Positions 29,825 to 40,444 of a DNA stretch of 64,000 nucleotides are shown here, piece after piece (within the stretch, counting starts at the first letter, position 1; each line of letters begins with the position of its first letter). The notes under the pieces were generated by a model. It was not told the DNA's origin. It did not search any database and worked only from the letters and a program-made list of their open reading frames with translations. A program made the translations under genes and the position numbers. The DNA is from Naumovozyma dairenensis CBS 421 (lineage: Eukaryota > Ascomycota > Saccharomycetes > Saccharomycetales > Saccharomycetaceae): positions 1 to 64,000 of the forward strand of contig NC_016480.1 of the NCBI RefSeq assembly GCF_000227115.2, given 5' to 3'.

Positions 29825-32470
29825 ATGACAACATCTCATAATTCCTCAGATAAGGTCTCACGACATTCTTCTGTTCATCGAGCTAGATCACTATCTGAAT
29901 CCATAAAGGGACTTTTCAAGTCATCATCATCATCATCATCATCCTCAGTTAATAACCATCATACCCATAAAAATAATACTGCAGCAACAAGGGCGAACCC
30001 TGTTTCACCGAAAGTAGTAATACAGCAACAACCAACAGTAGCAGAACTTCCTGCCTTCGCAGAAATTCCTGAAGGTTCAAAAAGTCACACAAACGGTTCT
30101 CAAAAGGTACCTTTACATATCAATACTTCTTCCATATATGAAGCCATATCACCAGTCCACAGCCCTGTTATGTCGAATGCCAGACAGAAGCCAAAAGGGT
30201 CTCAACAATATTTGCCAAATATCGCAAAACTTTCGCTATCGCCCCCCTCAATGAAAAGGGATGATAAATTCTCTCATGAATCTTCAGACATCAGTGATGA
30301 GGATCCTCTACATGTTGATAAAAAGTATTTAAATAAGAAAGAATTTTCTTCCAGTGGTAAAGATGCGATGTACGCTCCGATACCTGTACCTGGCCCTTCA
30401 ACTGCAGACCGTTCTGATAATAATTTGATAGATGAAACGAATTTATCATCCATCGACGCTATGTTGGAAGTTAGCAACAAAAACACTGTCCCTAATGCTA
30501 CAAGTAAATCTGCCACAGTTCCACCTCCCGTATTACATAAACATAGAAACAGTACAGGTCATTCCTTTAATACCAATGTTAAGAACTCTTCACTTAGACA
30601 AGAGAATCTGAATGTTAATTCTAGGTCAAGATCATTAAGAAGAGGTAATTCTCTGAGTTCGTCAACATCTTCAGTCTCAAACTCTGCTTCTATTGGATCA
30701 CTAAGCACAACAAATAAATCACCCTATTCCAATGGGAGGAAACATGCTGAAAGTGTAAGCGCTTCCAATTTAATGAAATACATGGAACATGAATCAAAGT
30801 GTATCTTAAACGTCGAAAATTTTAAAGTATTTGAAAATGGTTATCATCAACATAACTTGAGAAAGATGGCTATAGTGAGTAATGAAGAGAAAAAGAAATC
30901 GAAATTATCTCCTGCTGTCTCAAATACTGTCAACTTTAGTTCTTCTCTAAACGTTGATGATAGAATTGACTCTAATGCTTTGGTCAATGATGATGATACA
31001 GACACAATAAGTTTACAGAAACAAAAATCTGGATTTTCATTAAGTGGGCTCTTCAAACCACATGCGAAAGATAACGCTAATGCCATGATAGAGGAAAATC
31101 AAAAATTCGAAAACGCATTATCACTAATACCGACACATAGACTTTCTCTTTATAAAAGATTGAATAAAATGAATGAACAAGGTGATGCCGATTCTTATTC
31201 GGATCCAGACTATGATTATGATGACATAGATAATAATGAACAAAGTAATAGTAAAAATTCCATGATGACAGGTCGAACTGAACAAGAATCTTTGGTCGAT
31301 TCAAGAACTACGTATGTAGATTCTGAAGGTAAACAAGAGAAGATTTCCAATAATAAGAAAAAGCAATTCAATAAGAGCATGCCTAAAGTGGTAAATACTA
31401 ATGCAGCAGTAAGTTCAGAGGAATTAAGCTTGATTAATACACTTTCCGAAAAGATTCATAACGGACTCAAAGGGAAAGTCACAAGAAGTGAAGAAAATGA
31501 TCAATTACCTTCCTTTGCTGAACAATATGGTAAGTCAATAGGGACCATCGGGCATGGTGCATATGGGATAGTGAAAGTTTGTGGAAGACCAATAAACCCA
31601 AATTTTGATAAGTCACCTTTCCAAACCTTTTGCAATGGTCAGAAATTATTCTTCGCGGTAAAAGAATTGAAACCGAAACAAAATGATCCGATTGAAAAAT
31701 TTAGTACCAGAATTACTTCCGAATTTATTATTGGACATTCTTTAAGCAGATGTCATAAGAAGGGTGACCGGGTCTCTCCAAACATTTTGAAAGTAATAGA
31801 TTTATTGGAAAATAATGACACATTTTTTGAAGTGATGGAATTCTGCCCTGCTGGTGATTTGTATTCAATCCTTACCAGAAAATCCAAGTCAGGGACAGCG
31901 TTACATCCTTTAGAAGCAGATTGTTTCATGAAACAGTTGTTGCATGGTGTTAAATATATGCATGATCATGGTGTTGCCCATTGTGACTTGAAACCAGAAA
32001 ATATTTTATTCCATCCAGATGGTCTATTGAAAATTTGTGACTTCGGAACTAGTTGTGTTTTCCAAACAGCTTGGGAAAAGCATGTACATTTCCAATCAGG
32101 GGCCATGGGTTCTGAACCTTATGTGGCACCTGAAGAATTCATTCGAGATAAAGAGTACGATCCGAGATTAGTTGACGTTTGGAGTTGTGGGGTGGTATAT
32201 TGCACAATGGTATTGGGTCATTATCTCTGGAAAATAGCAATAAAGGAAAAAGATGGTTTATATGAATCATATATCCAAGAGATGACAAAGGAGAAGGAGT
32301 TCTACATCTTTGAAGAATTAAGACATGTTAATTCGGATTTAACAAGATTAAGAAAGCTAATACTGTATAAACTTTTTCAATGGAACCCAGAGAGAAGAAT
32401 AACTATTGATCAATTACTAGCATCGTCATGGATGAAAAAAACTAGATGCTGTGTCGTCTATAAAAAATAG
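29825..32470 (+). CDS. HAL5: Ser/Thr kinase Hal5 (NPR/HAL5 family)
   Basis: Kinase that in S. cerevisiae stabilises the potassium transporters Trk1 and Trk2 at the plasma membrane and gives salt tolerance. The 881-residue protein (855 in S. cerevisiae) has a long disordered Ser/Asn-rich N-terminal half with a run of serines near residues 34-42 and a RARSLSESIKGLFKS basic/phospho patch. The kinase domain begins near residue 570: GTIGHGAYGIVKVCGRP, AVKELKPK, catalytic loop [23 protein letters not shown] in place of DFG-plus-Leu, and VAPEEF. It ends with WMKKTRCCVVYKK. The Tyr in GAYG and the HCDLKPEN loop are hallmarks of this fungal family. KKQ8 is the alternative ohnologue; neighbours favour HAL5. 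Confidence 0.93.
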   Translation: MTTSHNSSDKVSRHSSVHRARSLSESIKGLFKSSSSSSSSSVNNHHTHKNNTAATRANPVSPKVVIQQQPTVAELPAFAEIPEGSKSHTNGSQKVPLHINTSSIYEAISPVHSPVMSNARQKPKGSQQYLPNIAKLSLSPPSMKRDDKFSHESSDISDEDPLHVDKKYLNKKEFSSSGKDAMYAPIPVPGPSTADRSDNNLIDETNLSSIDAMLEVSNKNTVPNATSKSATVPPPVLHKHRNSTGHSFNTNVKNSSLRQENLNVNSRSRSLRRGNSLSSSTSSVSNSASIGSLSTTNKSPYSNGRKHAESVSASNLMKYMEHESKCILNVENFKVFENGYHQHNLRKMAIVSNEEKKKSKLSPAVSNTVNFSSSLNVDDRIDSNALVNDDDTDTISLQKQKSGFSLSGLFKPHAKDNANAMIEENQKFENALSLIPTHRLSLYKRLNKMNEQGDADSYSDPDYDYDDIDNNEQSNSKNSMMTGRTEQESLVDSRTTYVDSEGKQEKISNNKKKQFNKSMPKVVNTNAAVSSEELSLINTLSEKIHNGLKGKVTRSEENDQLPSFAEQYGKSIGTIGHGAYGIVKVCGRPINPNFDKSPFQTFCNGQKLFFAVKELKPKQNDPIEKFSTRITSEFIIGHSLSRCHKKGDRVSPNILKVIDLLENNDTFFEVMEFCPAGDLYSILTRKSKSGTALHPLEADCFMKQLLHGVKYMHDHGVAHCDLKPENILFHPDGLLKICDFGTSCVFQTAWEKHVHFQSGAMGSEPYVAPEEFIRDKEYDPRLVDVWSCGVVYCTMVLGHYLWKIAIKEKDGLYESYIQEMTKEKEFYIFEELRHVNSDLTRLRKLILYKLFQWNPERRITIDQLLASSWMKKTRCCVVYKK

Positions 32471-32810
32471 TAAACTGTTTATCATCACTGCAATTATTTA
32501 CCGTATAGATTCCGCTTAAATATTTCGCCTTATATAAACTATATCATAGAGATAACGTAATACTTTATTTATGATAGTAATAAATGACCTAAGGGAAATA
32601 ACAAAGAATTGATAGAAGACAGATATCCTCCACCTTTATATTTTTAATCTGCCACCTTTAAATGACGATCAGCTGTTAATGGCAAGTATGATAATAAACT
32701 CGTTAGGAACCAGATGTATGTAAAAATCAATAACATTAATAAAAGATAGTGTTTTTTATTAATTAAATTTTATATGAAAAGTAAAAAAAAGCTACTTAAA
32801 AACATCTATA
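32471..32810. other. Convergent intergenic HAL5-CAP gene
   Basis: 340 bases holding the 3' ends of both convergent genes, AT-rich. Nothing else is seen. Confidence 0.5.
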
Positions 32811-35645
32811 TCATAAGTATGGCGTTATTGTACTCACTGTATATGACGTAATAATCGAATATCCAGTCCAAGTATAATACTCATATTTGGAAATATGCAC
32901 AGTTTTATCGTACTCTGTCAAAGTAATTGTTCTTCTGCCCCTTGTAGTATTGTAGGTTGAGGTAACGGAAGTTGGTCGAGTAAGTGAAATCGATGTTTGA
33001 CTTGGATTCATAATGGAAGAAATATAAGTGGAAGTTGGGAATGTTGTAGTTGGGTTAAAGCTTCCTGATATATTGCTGCCAACATTATCTGTCGAAACGG
33101 AATTTTCCATTTTGATAGAAGGAAAAGACTCAGAATAGGACATGGAGAGAGCATGCGAACTTGGATGGCTCTCCATGGATAAAGAGCTAGTCAAGTCTTC
33201 GGAAGCTGAATGAGTGGAAGGACTTGATGTCGATATAGATGCTTCAAGCGTTTCCGTACTGCTGAAGACTGAAGATGAACTAGATTGCCCGATCAGCGGT
33301 TCCACATTTTCTTCAAAAAAGACGGGCGCATTTATGTTACCAGAAGGGTTGTATGAACAAATGACATAATCACCCCAACCTATACTTGAGCAATCTTTTA
33401 TACCGCAACCAACTTCCGTTGTTGATTTCCAAATGAGCTGAGTGAAATGACTAGTAGCTGAAGAAAATCCTGGATTTGAGTAATTATAGTACGCTCCCTC
33501 AGCATACCATGCATCAACGGAGCCAACAGGTGATGTGCCAGCTGCTATATTTTCACCATAAGGGCCGCCTGAATGAACTATATCAGAACCGCAGACGTAT
33601 TGGTCAGCATAATCCTGTGCGTATGTAGCTAGGTCCTCAGACCATGTTAATGGAGGAGTGTCCTCATGCAAAGCCCTTTTGTCATTTTGTGCCTGCAACA
33701 TAATAGAAGCAAAATTGGATTCAGCACTATAATTGAGGGATGTCGTGGACGTCGTAGAGCCGGATGTCGAAGTTGTTGCAATGGGGGCTTGAGTTGTGGT
33801 GCCTGATGATGTATGTATTTGAAATGTAACAGAACTGGTCGTCATAGTTGAAGGATTGGATGGTGCTGACGTAGTAGGAACAGAGCTTTCAACGGAGGAG
33901 GAGCCGTTCGCAACAGTTGCGGAAGTACTAAACAGAGCTGATTCAGAACCAGATGCAATAACAGAGGCAAAGTTACTAGCTGGTGGTGTCGAGGAGTGAG
34001 GGCGGTATTGGCGGGCTGAGACAAATGCGGATACAGATGAAGCACCAGAGGTAGAAACGCCAGAGGTAGAAACTCCAGAGGTAGATGAACGAGATACACT
34101 GGGTACCGGAATGGATGATGAGTTGTTAGCACCTGAGACGGATGCGGGCACAGACGATGCGCCAGTGGTAGAAACACCAGGAGTAGAAGTACCAGATGCA
34201 CTGGATACTGGGATGGATGATGGGTTGTAAGCACCTGAGACAGATGGGGACACGGACGAAGCACCAGAGGTAACAACACCAGAAGTAGATAAACCAGAGC
34301 TGGAAATACCAGAACTAGAAGTAGCAGAGCTTTCAGCATAGGATGCAGAGGCAGGTATAGATGATGCACCAGAAGTGGAGACACCAGAACTAGATGGAAC
34401 AGAACTGGAAGCAGCAGAGCTGTTAGCATACGATGCAGAGGCAGGTATAGATGAGACAGCGGAGGTAGAGACACCAGAACTGGATACACCAGAGCTGGAG
34501 ACACCAGAACTGGAAGCAGCAGAGCTGTTAGCATACGTTGCTGAGGCAGGTATAGATGAGACAGCGGAGGTAGAGACACCAGAACTGGATATACCAGAAC
34601 TAGAAGTAGCAGAACTCGAAGTAGCAGGATTGGAAGCAGCAGAGCTGTTAGCATAGGATGTAGAGGCAGGTATAGATGGCGCACCAGAGCTGGAAACACC
34701 AGACCTGGAGAGACCAGAACTGGAAGTAGCGGAGGTGCTAACATAACTTGCACTAGCTGACACATATGCAATACTTGAAACAGACAGACTGGAGCTGCCC
34801 CTAATGTTATTGGTTGAGGAGATAATGCTTGTGGTACTTGAAGATACATTGGTCTCTAAGGGGGACAAGGGGGAGGCATTGCTTCTAGGTTCTGAGTTGG
34901 CCGGATGGCTCCAGGAAAAAGAGCCTGAATTAGAGGAAATACTACTTTCAACTTTCCCGTTCGACTTAGATGCAGAACCAGTATCTGTATCCCTGGTAAG
35001 AGAACTCATATTGAAATAGGCTGAGTTAAAAGATGATGGTAAGTGATGTGGTGCTTGAGTTTCGGTATTTGATGACTGCTCATTGGAATGTATGAAAGAA
35101 GTGGGTAAAGCACTGATCGCGGGATCTTGGCTAGTTGAAATAGGTGATGAGTTTGAAAGTATACTATTTTTATGTTGGGAAGAAGCAAGGTATATCGAGG
35201 CTTCCAAAGATTTCCTTGAAGAAATGTCTCGTAGCGCAGAACTTTCAGGTATGGTGCCGCTATTCGGCGAGGTACGTGTAGGATATTGAATTAGATCTAA
35301 GGTGGAGTCGCTTTCGGAATAAGCTGTCACTATTAGATTAGAGAATGAGTAGCTATGTCCCAACGAACTGGAAGGTTCGATTGACCTGATGGATTCGTCA
35401 GAGTTAATCACCGTCGAAAAAGAACGTTCCGGCATACTTGTCGTGGAATTAACAAATTTTGAGTCTGGAAACGCATCCTTACCAATAGCACTTACTCTGG
35501 CTGAAGTTTTCAATAAGGAAATTGCTATTGATGAAACATTTTGATCAGCATATCGAGGGTCAACATTGCTAGATTTACCAGACGATAAACCGCAAAATAA
35601 AAAGAGAATTATGGTTAAAGATTTCAGTATATTGAAAAACTCCAT
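32811..35645 (-). CDS. Large secreted Ser/Thr-rich CAP-domain (PRY-type) protein
   Basis: Secreted CAP/PR-1-superfamily protein of 944 residues. Residues 1-24 form a signal peptide. A Ser/Thr/Ala-rich stalk of about 610 residues follows, including an imperfect repeat array (about residues 300-535) built on units such as SSGVSTSAVSSIPASASYA. The CAP domain spans about residues 640-782, with TWSEDLATYAQDYADQYVC, HSGGPYGENIAAG, HFTQLIWKSTTEVGCG and YVICSYNPSGN, very close to S. cerevisiae Pry1 and Pry2, which bind and export sterols. A further Ser/Thr tail of about 160 residues ends in ITSYTVSTITPYL. No GPI-type hydrophobic end is seen, unlike Pry3. Pry1 and Pry2 have a much shorter stalk. It has no syntenic S. 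cerevisiae gene, so it was gained here or lost there. Confidence 0.9.
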   Translation of the reverse strand: MEFFNILKSLTIILFLFCGLSSGKSSNVDPRYADQNVSSIAISLLKTSARVSAIGKDAFPDSKFVNSTTSMPERSFSTVINSDESIRSIEPSSSLGHSYSFSNLIVTAYSESDSTLDLIQYPTRTSPNSGTIPESSALRDISSRKSLEASIYLASSQHKNSILSNSSPISTSQDPAISALPTSFIHSNEQSSNTETQAPHHLPSSFNSAYFNMSSLTRDTDTGSASKSNGKVESSISSNSGSFSWSHPANSEPRSNASPLSPLETNVSSSTTSIISSTNNIRGSSSLSVSSIAYVSASASYVSTSATSSSGLSRSGVSSSGAPSIPASTSYANSSAASNPATSSSATSSSGISSSGVSTSAVSSIPASATYANSSAASSSGVSSSGVSSSGVSTSAVSSIPASASYANSSAASSSVPSSSGVSTSGASSIPASASYAESSATSSSGISSSGLSTSGVVTSGASSVSPSVSGAYNPSSIPVSSASGTSTPGVSTTGASSVPASVSGANNSSSIPVPSVSRSSTSGVSTSGVSTSGASSVSAFVSARQYRPHSSTPPASNFASVIASGSESALFSTSATVANGSSSVESSVPTTSAPSNPSTMTTSSVTFQIHTSSGTTTQAPIATTSTSGSTTSTTSLNYSAESNFASIMLQAQNDKRALHEDTPPLTWSEDLATYAQDYADQYVCGSDIVHSGGPYGENIAAGTSPVGSVDAWYAEGAYYNYSNPGFSSATSHFTQLIWKSTTEVGCGIKDCSSIGWGDYVICSYNPSGNINAPVFFEENVEPLIGQSSSSSVFSSTETLEASISTSSPSTHSASEDLTSSLSMESHPSSHALSMSYSESFPSIKMENSVSTDNVGSNISGSFNPTTTFPTSTYISSIMNPSQTSISLTRPTSVTSTYNTTRGRRTITLTEYDKTVHISKYEYYTWTGYSIITSYTVSTITPYL
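34040..34745 (-). repeat. Imperfect Ser/Ala/Gly coding repeat array in the CAP gene
   Basis: On the plus strand the words CCAGA(A/G)CT(A/G)GA and GCAGGTATAGATGA recur every 30-120 bases. In protein they encode alternating SSSGVS, STSAVSS and SIPASASYANSSAAS blocks. The most similar copies are at about 34380-34590. Such arrays change length easily by slippage or unequal exchange. Confidence 0.8.
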
Positions 35646-38600
35646 TTCTGAAATCGCTTAGAATGTTAAACTGCCTACTATGAAATTATTTGATCGGAAA
35701 TTGTAACAGTTCGAACTAACCGAGTGAGTACATAATCCTGAAAAACAAACGACAGTTCGAAAAATTGGAATATTTTCTCCAGTCTATATTCCTTTTAAAT
35801 GAAGACGATAGTCAAAAAAACCAATTAAGGAAAGAAACATTTGAGATATATAATAATAAATTAGGGTAATATGCACGTTTTTTTTCTTGCTGTTTTCGAG
35901 ACATCAGTAAGTACACCAGATACCTTAAGATGGAGTCAACCATATGCAAAGCACATCTCCGTTTGAACCTTAATGTCAATGCCGTTTACGTTGCTGGTAT
36001 TGTTAATGTCATTTTAGAACATGTAAGCAAGTCTATTTTTCATCCTTCTGCAGAAGTCATTTTGTTTCTTATAATCCGAGGTAGAATCGGTATGTAAGTT
36101 ATCCTTGGACGAACACTGTAGATGCCTGAGGTTCCACGTACTAGTTTGCATCGAAGAATATGATACACAGTTACGTAACATTCTTTGTACATTGAGTTGT
36201 CTAGGCGATATTCGAGTCCTTTCGTTAAGTACTCAAAACTAAGATATCTATGAAAATATTCTACGGCGTACTTGTTTAGAGGTAAAAGGCAGAAGAGTAA
36301 CAATTGAAATCACCGTGCAGGATCTAGGGGGAACCTCGAGAAGACGGTTGCCACAAGGGTTGTGTTCGACTTGACAGGCAGCCCTGAGACGGGTAGAAAT
36401 ATTTTTCTACCGAGGCCTATTTCAGTGCCTACCCTTCCTTTATTGGACCCCTTTTTAGAAGTTTTTACCCTACCTTTTACCCTAACCTGTATCAAAATCT
36501 GGAGGCTAACTAGTTTACATATAACTGACTGTATTTTCAAACTCAAACTGTCGTTTTGAATAGAGTTTTTCCTATATTAATCTATTTTTCTCAAAGAACA
36601 CCTAGGTGTTTCCTTTGCCAGGTATTTTTTTTTTCATTTCATTTAAAGATTCTTCGAAGAATGATGCAATAATATATATTTAGTAGTAATATGAACTTAT
36701 TATACGTTATATAACATAATTCTTACTCAGCAATGTAGTAAATATTCCGTAACTCCCTTCCATTCTTCTCTCTTTAACAAATAAGCTAATAGAGCTAACA
36801 TTAATAGTTTTTCACAGAAGTTAACTTAGCTTGATTTTACTACTGAGTTCGGAGAATACACCTTAGACAGAAGTGCAGTTCTTTGAAAAAGTTCCTACCA
36901 AAAGAGATGGAAAACGCTATCAGTTTAAGAGACTCCTGATGGAGCAGTGGGTAAGATTACATTGCATCATGTCTCTTTTGTCAACCTATCTCCTCTTACC
37001 TCTAGGAGACGGGACAAAAATAATACAAAGGAATTGCTGTATATGGAGGCAATATTCTTTCTTACTGAAGCGTCTTGAGAAATTTCTCAGAAGTACATGA
37101 CATTAACAAATGATCCATCGTCCACCTACCATAACCAAATTTTTTACCATGCATCATGTCTATTATATATTTCATATGTGCTACATCTATTAACTGCGAA
37201 AGACATTTAGTGATGTGAACCAGCGTATGGGGTAACAACAGTGATCCGAAGATACTTACCTCAGGAACGATAAAAAGTTTTTACCTTTCCCCATCCCTAA
37301 TGGAACTAGATAAGCTTTCAAACAACTATTACAGAAGCATGGGTTTTTCTCAAAGGCACATATGCTTCATATTTTTATATAGATTCCATTTGACTGATAT
37401 GTATAGTATATATTTTAAGAACCTTTTTTAGAATATCTGATTAATTTTTGTAAAGTCATTCTACCCTTCATGTTACCGTTCTAGTTTCTACTTCTAAGCT
37501 ACCCTTTTTGCCAAAAAATCACCCAGCCAAGCCTTTATTTCCCTACCTTTAACCCTTCCCCATTACAAACCTATTGGCGGGTTTAAAGTTTTCAGAGCGA
37601 TTTTTAGACCAATATTTCAGGTACAGCAAACAGTAATTGTAAGAGAAGAGGGCAGAAAAGGAATATCTTGAGGGCTCTGAGGATAGATTACCTTATAAAA
37701 TAAACTAATTAGTGATCTTAGTTCACTTAGCGACAATAATTAAAAACGTTTCTAACGAACTTTGCACTACAAGATTTATAACTGGAGTAGTATCTTTCTT
37801 GATGAAAGAAGAAAAAAAAAATACTTCTAGATGAGAGAGTTCAACGGTGTCACCTAGCTCATTCCTGGAATATGGAAAGAAGCTAGGAATTTTAGTAGTA
37901 TTGAAACCAAGAACGCCACCTATTTATTTAACTTTTACCTTTATTTCGCTTTCTAGATTACTAGTTAAAGATGGAACTACAGAAATATATGGCATACGTA
38001 TGACCTAGTGACTACCTCCCTTTGAATTTGTATTTGGGAAGGGCATTCAATAGCAAACAGAAAAAAATTTCTAAATTGACCTTATCAAGTCTATATCACT
38101 AGGGTAAGGAATGGGGGAAATGGATTTATATTCCAGTTCCCATGTTCCCATGGAAAGTCGTCAAGGCTTTAAAGGATACGTATTAACTTCTGAAATATCT
38201 CTAGGCAAAAAATTTATGACGTGTCGTGCATATAGTACGTTACCCTCGTAGGCTCTAGTTAAACAATTCTTGGCACATCAGTACCGAACACTTTAGCTAC
38301 CTACGGTACACTTTAATAAGGTTGGACAATTACAAATTAGGAATAAAAGCAAAGAAGCTCTAATAAAGTGATTCCGATGAATAATAAAAGGGGAGGGACA
38401 ATTTTGCGGGTTGACCAAAGTGGAAGGTACGTAAAGAAGTTGGGAACTATTTATGAAAATCTAGGCAATGCTGCCTATGAAGTTGTTCAGAAAGGTGACC
38501 ATGGTATAATTGACGAAAGCGCTGCTTGAATTAATACGTACGTACGTACGTTCGTACTCACTGTCATCTGGGAATGTTACAATTCTACGTTGAAATTACG

Positions 38601-40156
38601 CGCGGTTCAGCCTAATAGAATCTCTAAGTTGAAATGAAGTCATCTGTCAACTTTACATAAAATAATAAAACCGTTATATAAACCTTAAAGAAATTCCACC
38701 TTAAAGTTTATTTATCTACAACAATTTTGATTTGACAGTGCCGAATTGACAGGTGCCCGGGGTACGGATGGCCGCCTACTATTCTTCCCCGGTAGGTAAC
38801 TGTCTAATTAAGGTGCCTACAGCAAGGAGGCTGCCCGGATCTATAACTTCATCTTATTACATAGGAACACATAAAATGCTTCTAAGGTCTTAATAGGCAA
38901 AGCCGATTTGTACTTCAATTGTGGATGAAATATAAAGTTACTAAGGAAGGTAAGGTAGGTAACTAACGTGGCATTTTTTACCTTGGCGTGATTTACCGGT
39001 AAATCTCACTAAGTACCATGTATTCCTTAGAAAAATGACGTGCCGAGAATCTCGGTAGCAATTGTGTGATTTGTGCCCCTACGTCTCTGCCGTACGTAAG
39101 CGCTTTGGAACTATTTTCCTTAAGGACTCTACGTAGATACGGTGTCGAAAAGCCTCCCTACGAGATCTGGGGGGGAAGGAGTGGGGGGGAGGGGGCAAAT
39201 AAAAGCTATTTATGAATACTTATACATATGAAATGAAATGCCTGAAGTGTTAACTAAAAAGTCAATATGTCGAATATTATTTTATTGTGTATATCTTGGT
39301 ATTATTTTAGGCAGTCTTTATATTGTTTTTATTATATGACCCTTTTTCTACAGGAAACTATAGCTCTATGATAAAACGGTTATAGAAAAAGGAATACTAT
39401 GGGTAAACCACAAACAGAGGCTTATATCGACTCCGAAGACAAATTATATAAGTCCCTGTATGTTAAGCTAAGTAAAGTAGACTGACCGGGTAAAACATCA
39501 TATCCATGTTCAATTGATCTGAGCGATTTGATGCTTACCTCCAGTTTTGGGGTTTAGTCATTAGGGAAGTAAAAAAGAAGAAGCAACTGCAAAAACTTAG
39601 ATGCTTGGATTAGTAAAGAAATAAACCATGTATAGTTGCATGTATTCTACATTTTCATATTAAATCTCGAGAACTTCGTGAACATATTACTTGAAGTTCA
39701 AGGGAGAAAAGGACAGAATAGGAGGAGTTACATCATTCTTTAAGGTGTTTTTTGCCTCATTACTTGCCGCTTTGACTTGTATAGGGATATTTTTCATTTT
39801 GCTCTTCTTTGGTCTTTCGTTCGGGTTCAGTCCGCAGTGATCTTTTATGTTGATTTTTCTAAGGAAAAAATGATAAAAAATACGCTATTGTAAACAGTTT
39901 AGTCTAAGAAAAACTACTTCATGATATTTAACCTATAGAAAAGAAAAAAGGAGTTTATTTAAAAGGAAAGTATGAAGTATATATAAAAACTTTTTTAACT
40001 TTGTTCTTACTGCCTTGTCTCATTGAAAATATCCACTGAGATTTGTGATTATATATGTATATATATTCGGGGAATAAATAATTTTTGATAGTATATTATT
40101 TCTTAAAGGGAACATTATAAGTAACCTGGATGAAACTTTGTTTTTTGGTTGTCTTT
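35646..40156. other. Gene-poor 4.5-kb region upstream of the CAP gene and downstream of QCR8
   Basis: No intact gene found. Only short frames are present. An 87-codon frame on the minus strand (36040-36303) has a plausible amino-acid mix but begins with TTG after an in-frame TGA and matches nothing I know. A transposon-like fragment lies at 36375-36489. Between about 38500 and 39200 there are an ACGTACGTACGTACGT palindrome (38536-38551), several GGTAGGTAA/CCTACC words, and a G-run (39168-39195). I found no tRNA, LTR or centromere consensus. Confidence 0.5.
36375..36489. mobile_element. Possible decayed hAT-like transposon fragment
   Basis: Begins CAGGCAGCCCTGAGACGGGT followed by AGAAATATTTTTCTA, which resembles the right terminus (read inward) of the element at 43168-43509: CAGGCATGTTACGGGTAGAA. 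It continues with repeated CTACCC/TACCC words and ends AACCTG. The two ends share only CAGG as inverted repeat, and the flanks show no target duplication, so it would be a diverged or partial copy. Confidence 0.35.
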
Positions 40157-40444
40157 TCAAACATTAACTCTTTCCAATTCTTCTCTACCAGCTTTTGTAT
40201 ATAAGAATTCGTTATATTCTCTACCATTTGTCCACCAATACCAATAAATACCGGCAGGAATCAAAACATACAGAGCTTGAGATTTAAACCTTCTGAAAGT
40301 GTTATAATATGCGTTATGGAAGATTCCAGCTAAAGGTTTTTGAGCATACGGTGATACACTGTATGAAGTTATACCCTTCTGTGGAGGAGAGCCCATATGA
40401 CCCCACCATCCCATGTATGCTTTACCGCCTGTAGGACCACCCAT
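40157..40444 (-). CDS. QCR8: Ubiquinol-cytochrome c reductase subunit 8
   Basis: Subunit of respiratory complex III in the mitochondrial inner membrane, needed for assembly and near the ubiquinone site. The 95-residue protein (94 in S. cerevisiae) reads GGPTGGKAYMGWWGHMGSP, KGITSYSVSPYAQKPLAGIF, then the single membrane helix around YVLIPAGIYWYWW, and ends EELERVNV, as in the family. It needs no cleaved presequence. It is the only intact gene in a 9-kb stretch. Strand and side relative to HAL5 and SET2 match S. cerevisiae. Confidence 0.96.
   Translation of the reverse strand: MGGPTGGKAYMGWWGHMGSPPQKGITSYSVSPYAQKPLAGIFHNAYYNTFRRFKSQALYVLIPAGIYWYWWTNGREYNEFLYTKAGREELERVNV

Noticed and set aside
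33842..34849. 335-codon minus-strand frame rich in Leu/Pro
   Set aside because: Shadow of the Ser/Thr repeat array of the CAP gene in another frame; composition is a by-product of the repeats.
36873..37100. 75-codon plus-strand frame
   Set aside because: No recognisable features, no upstream or downstream continuation, and short enough for chance.
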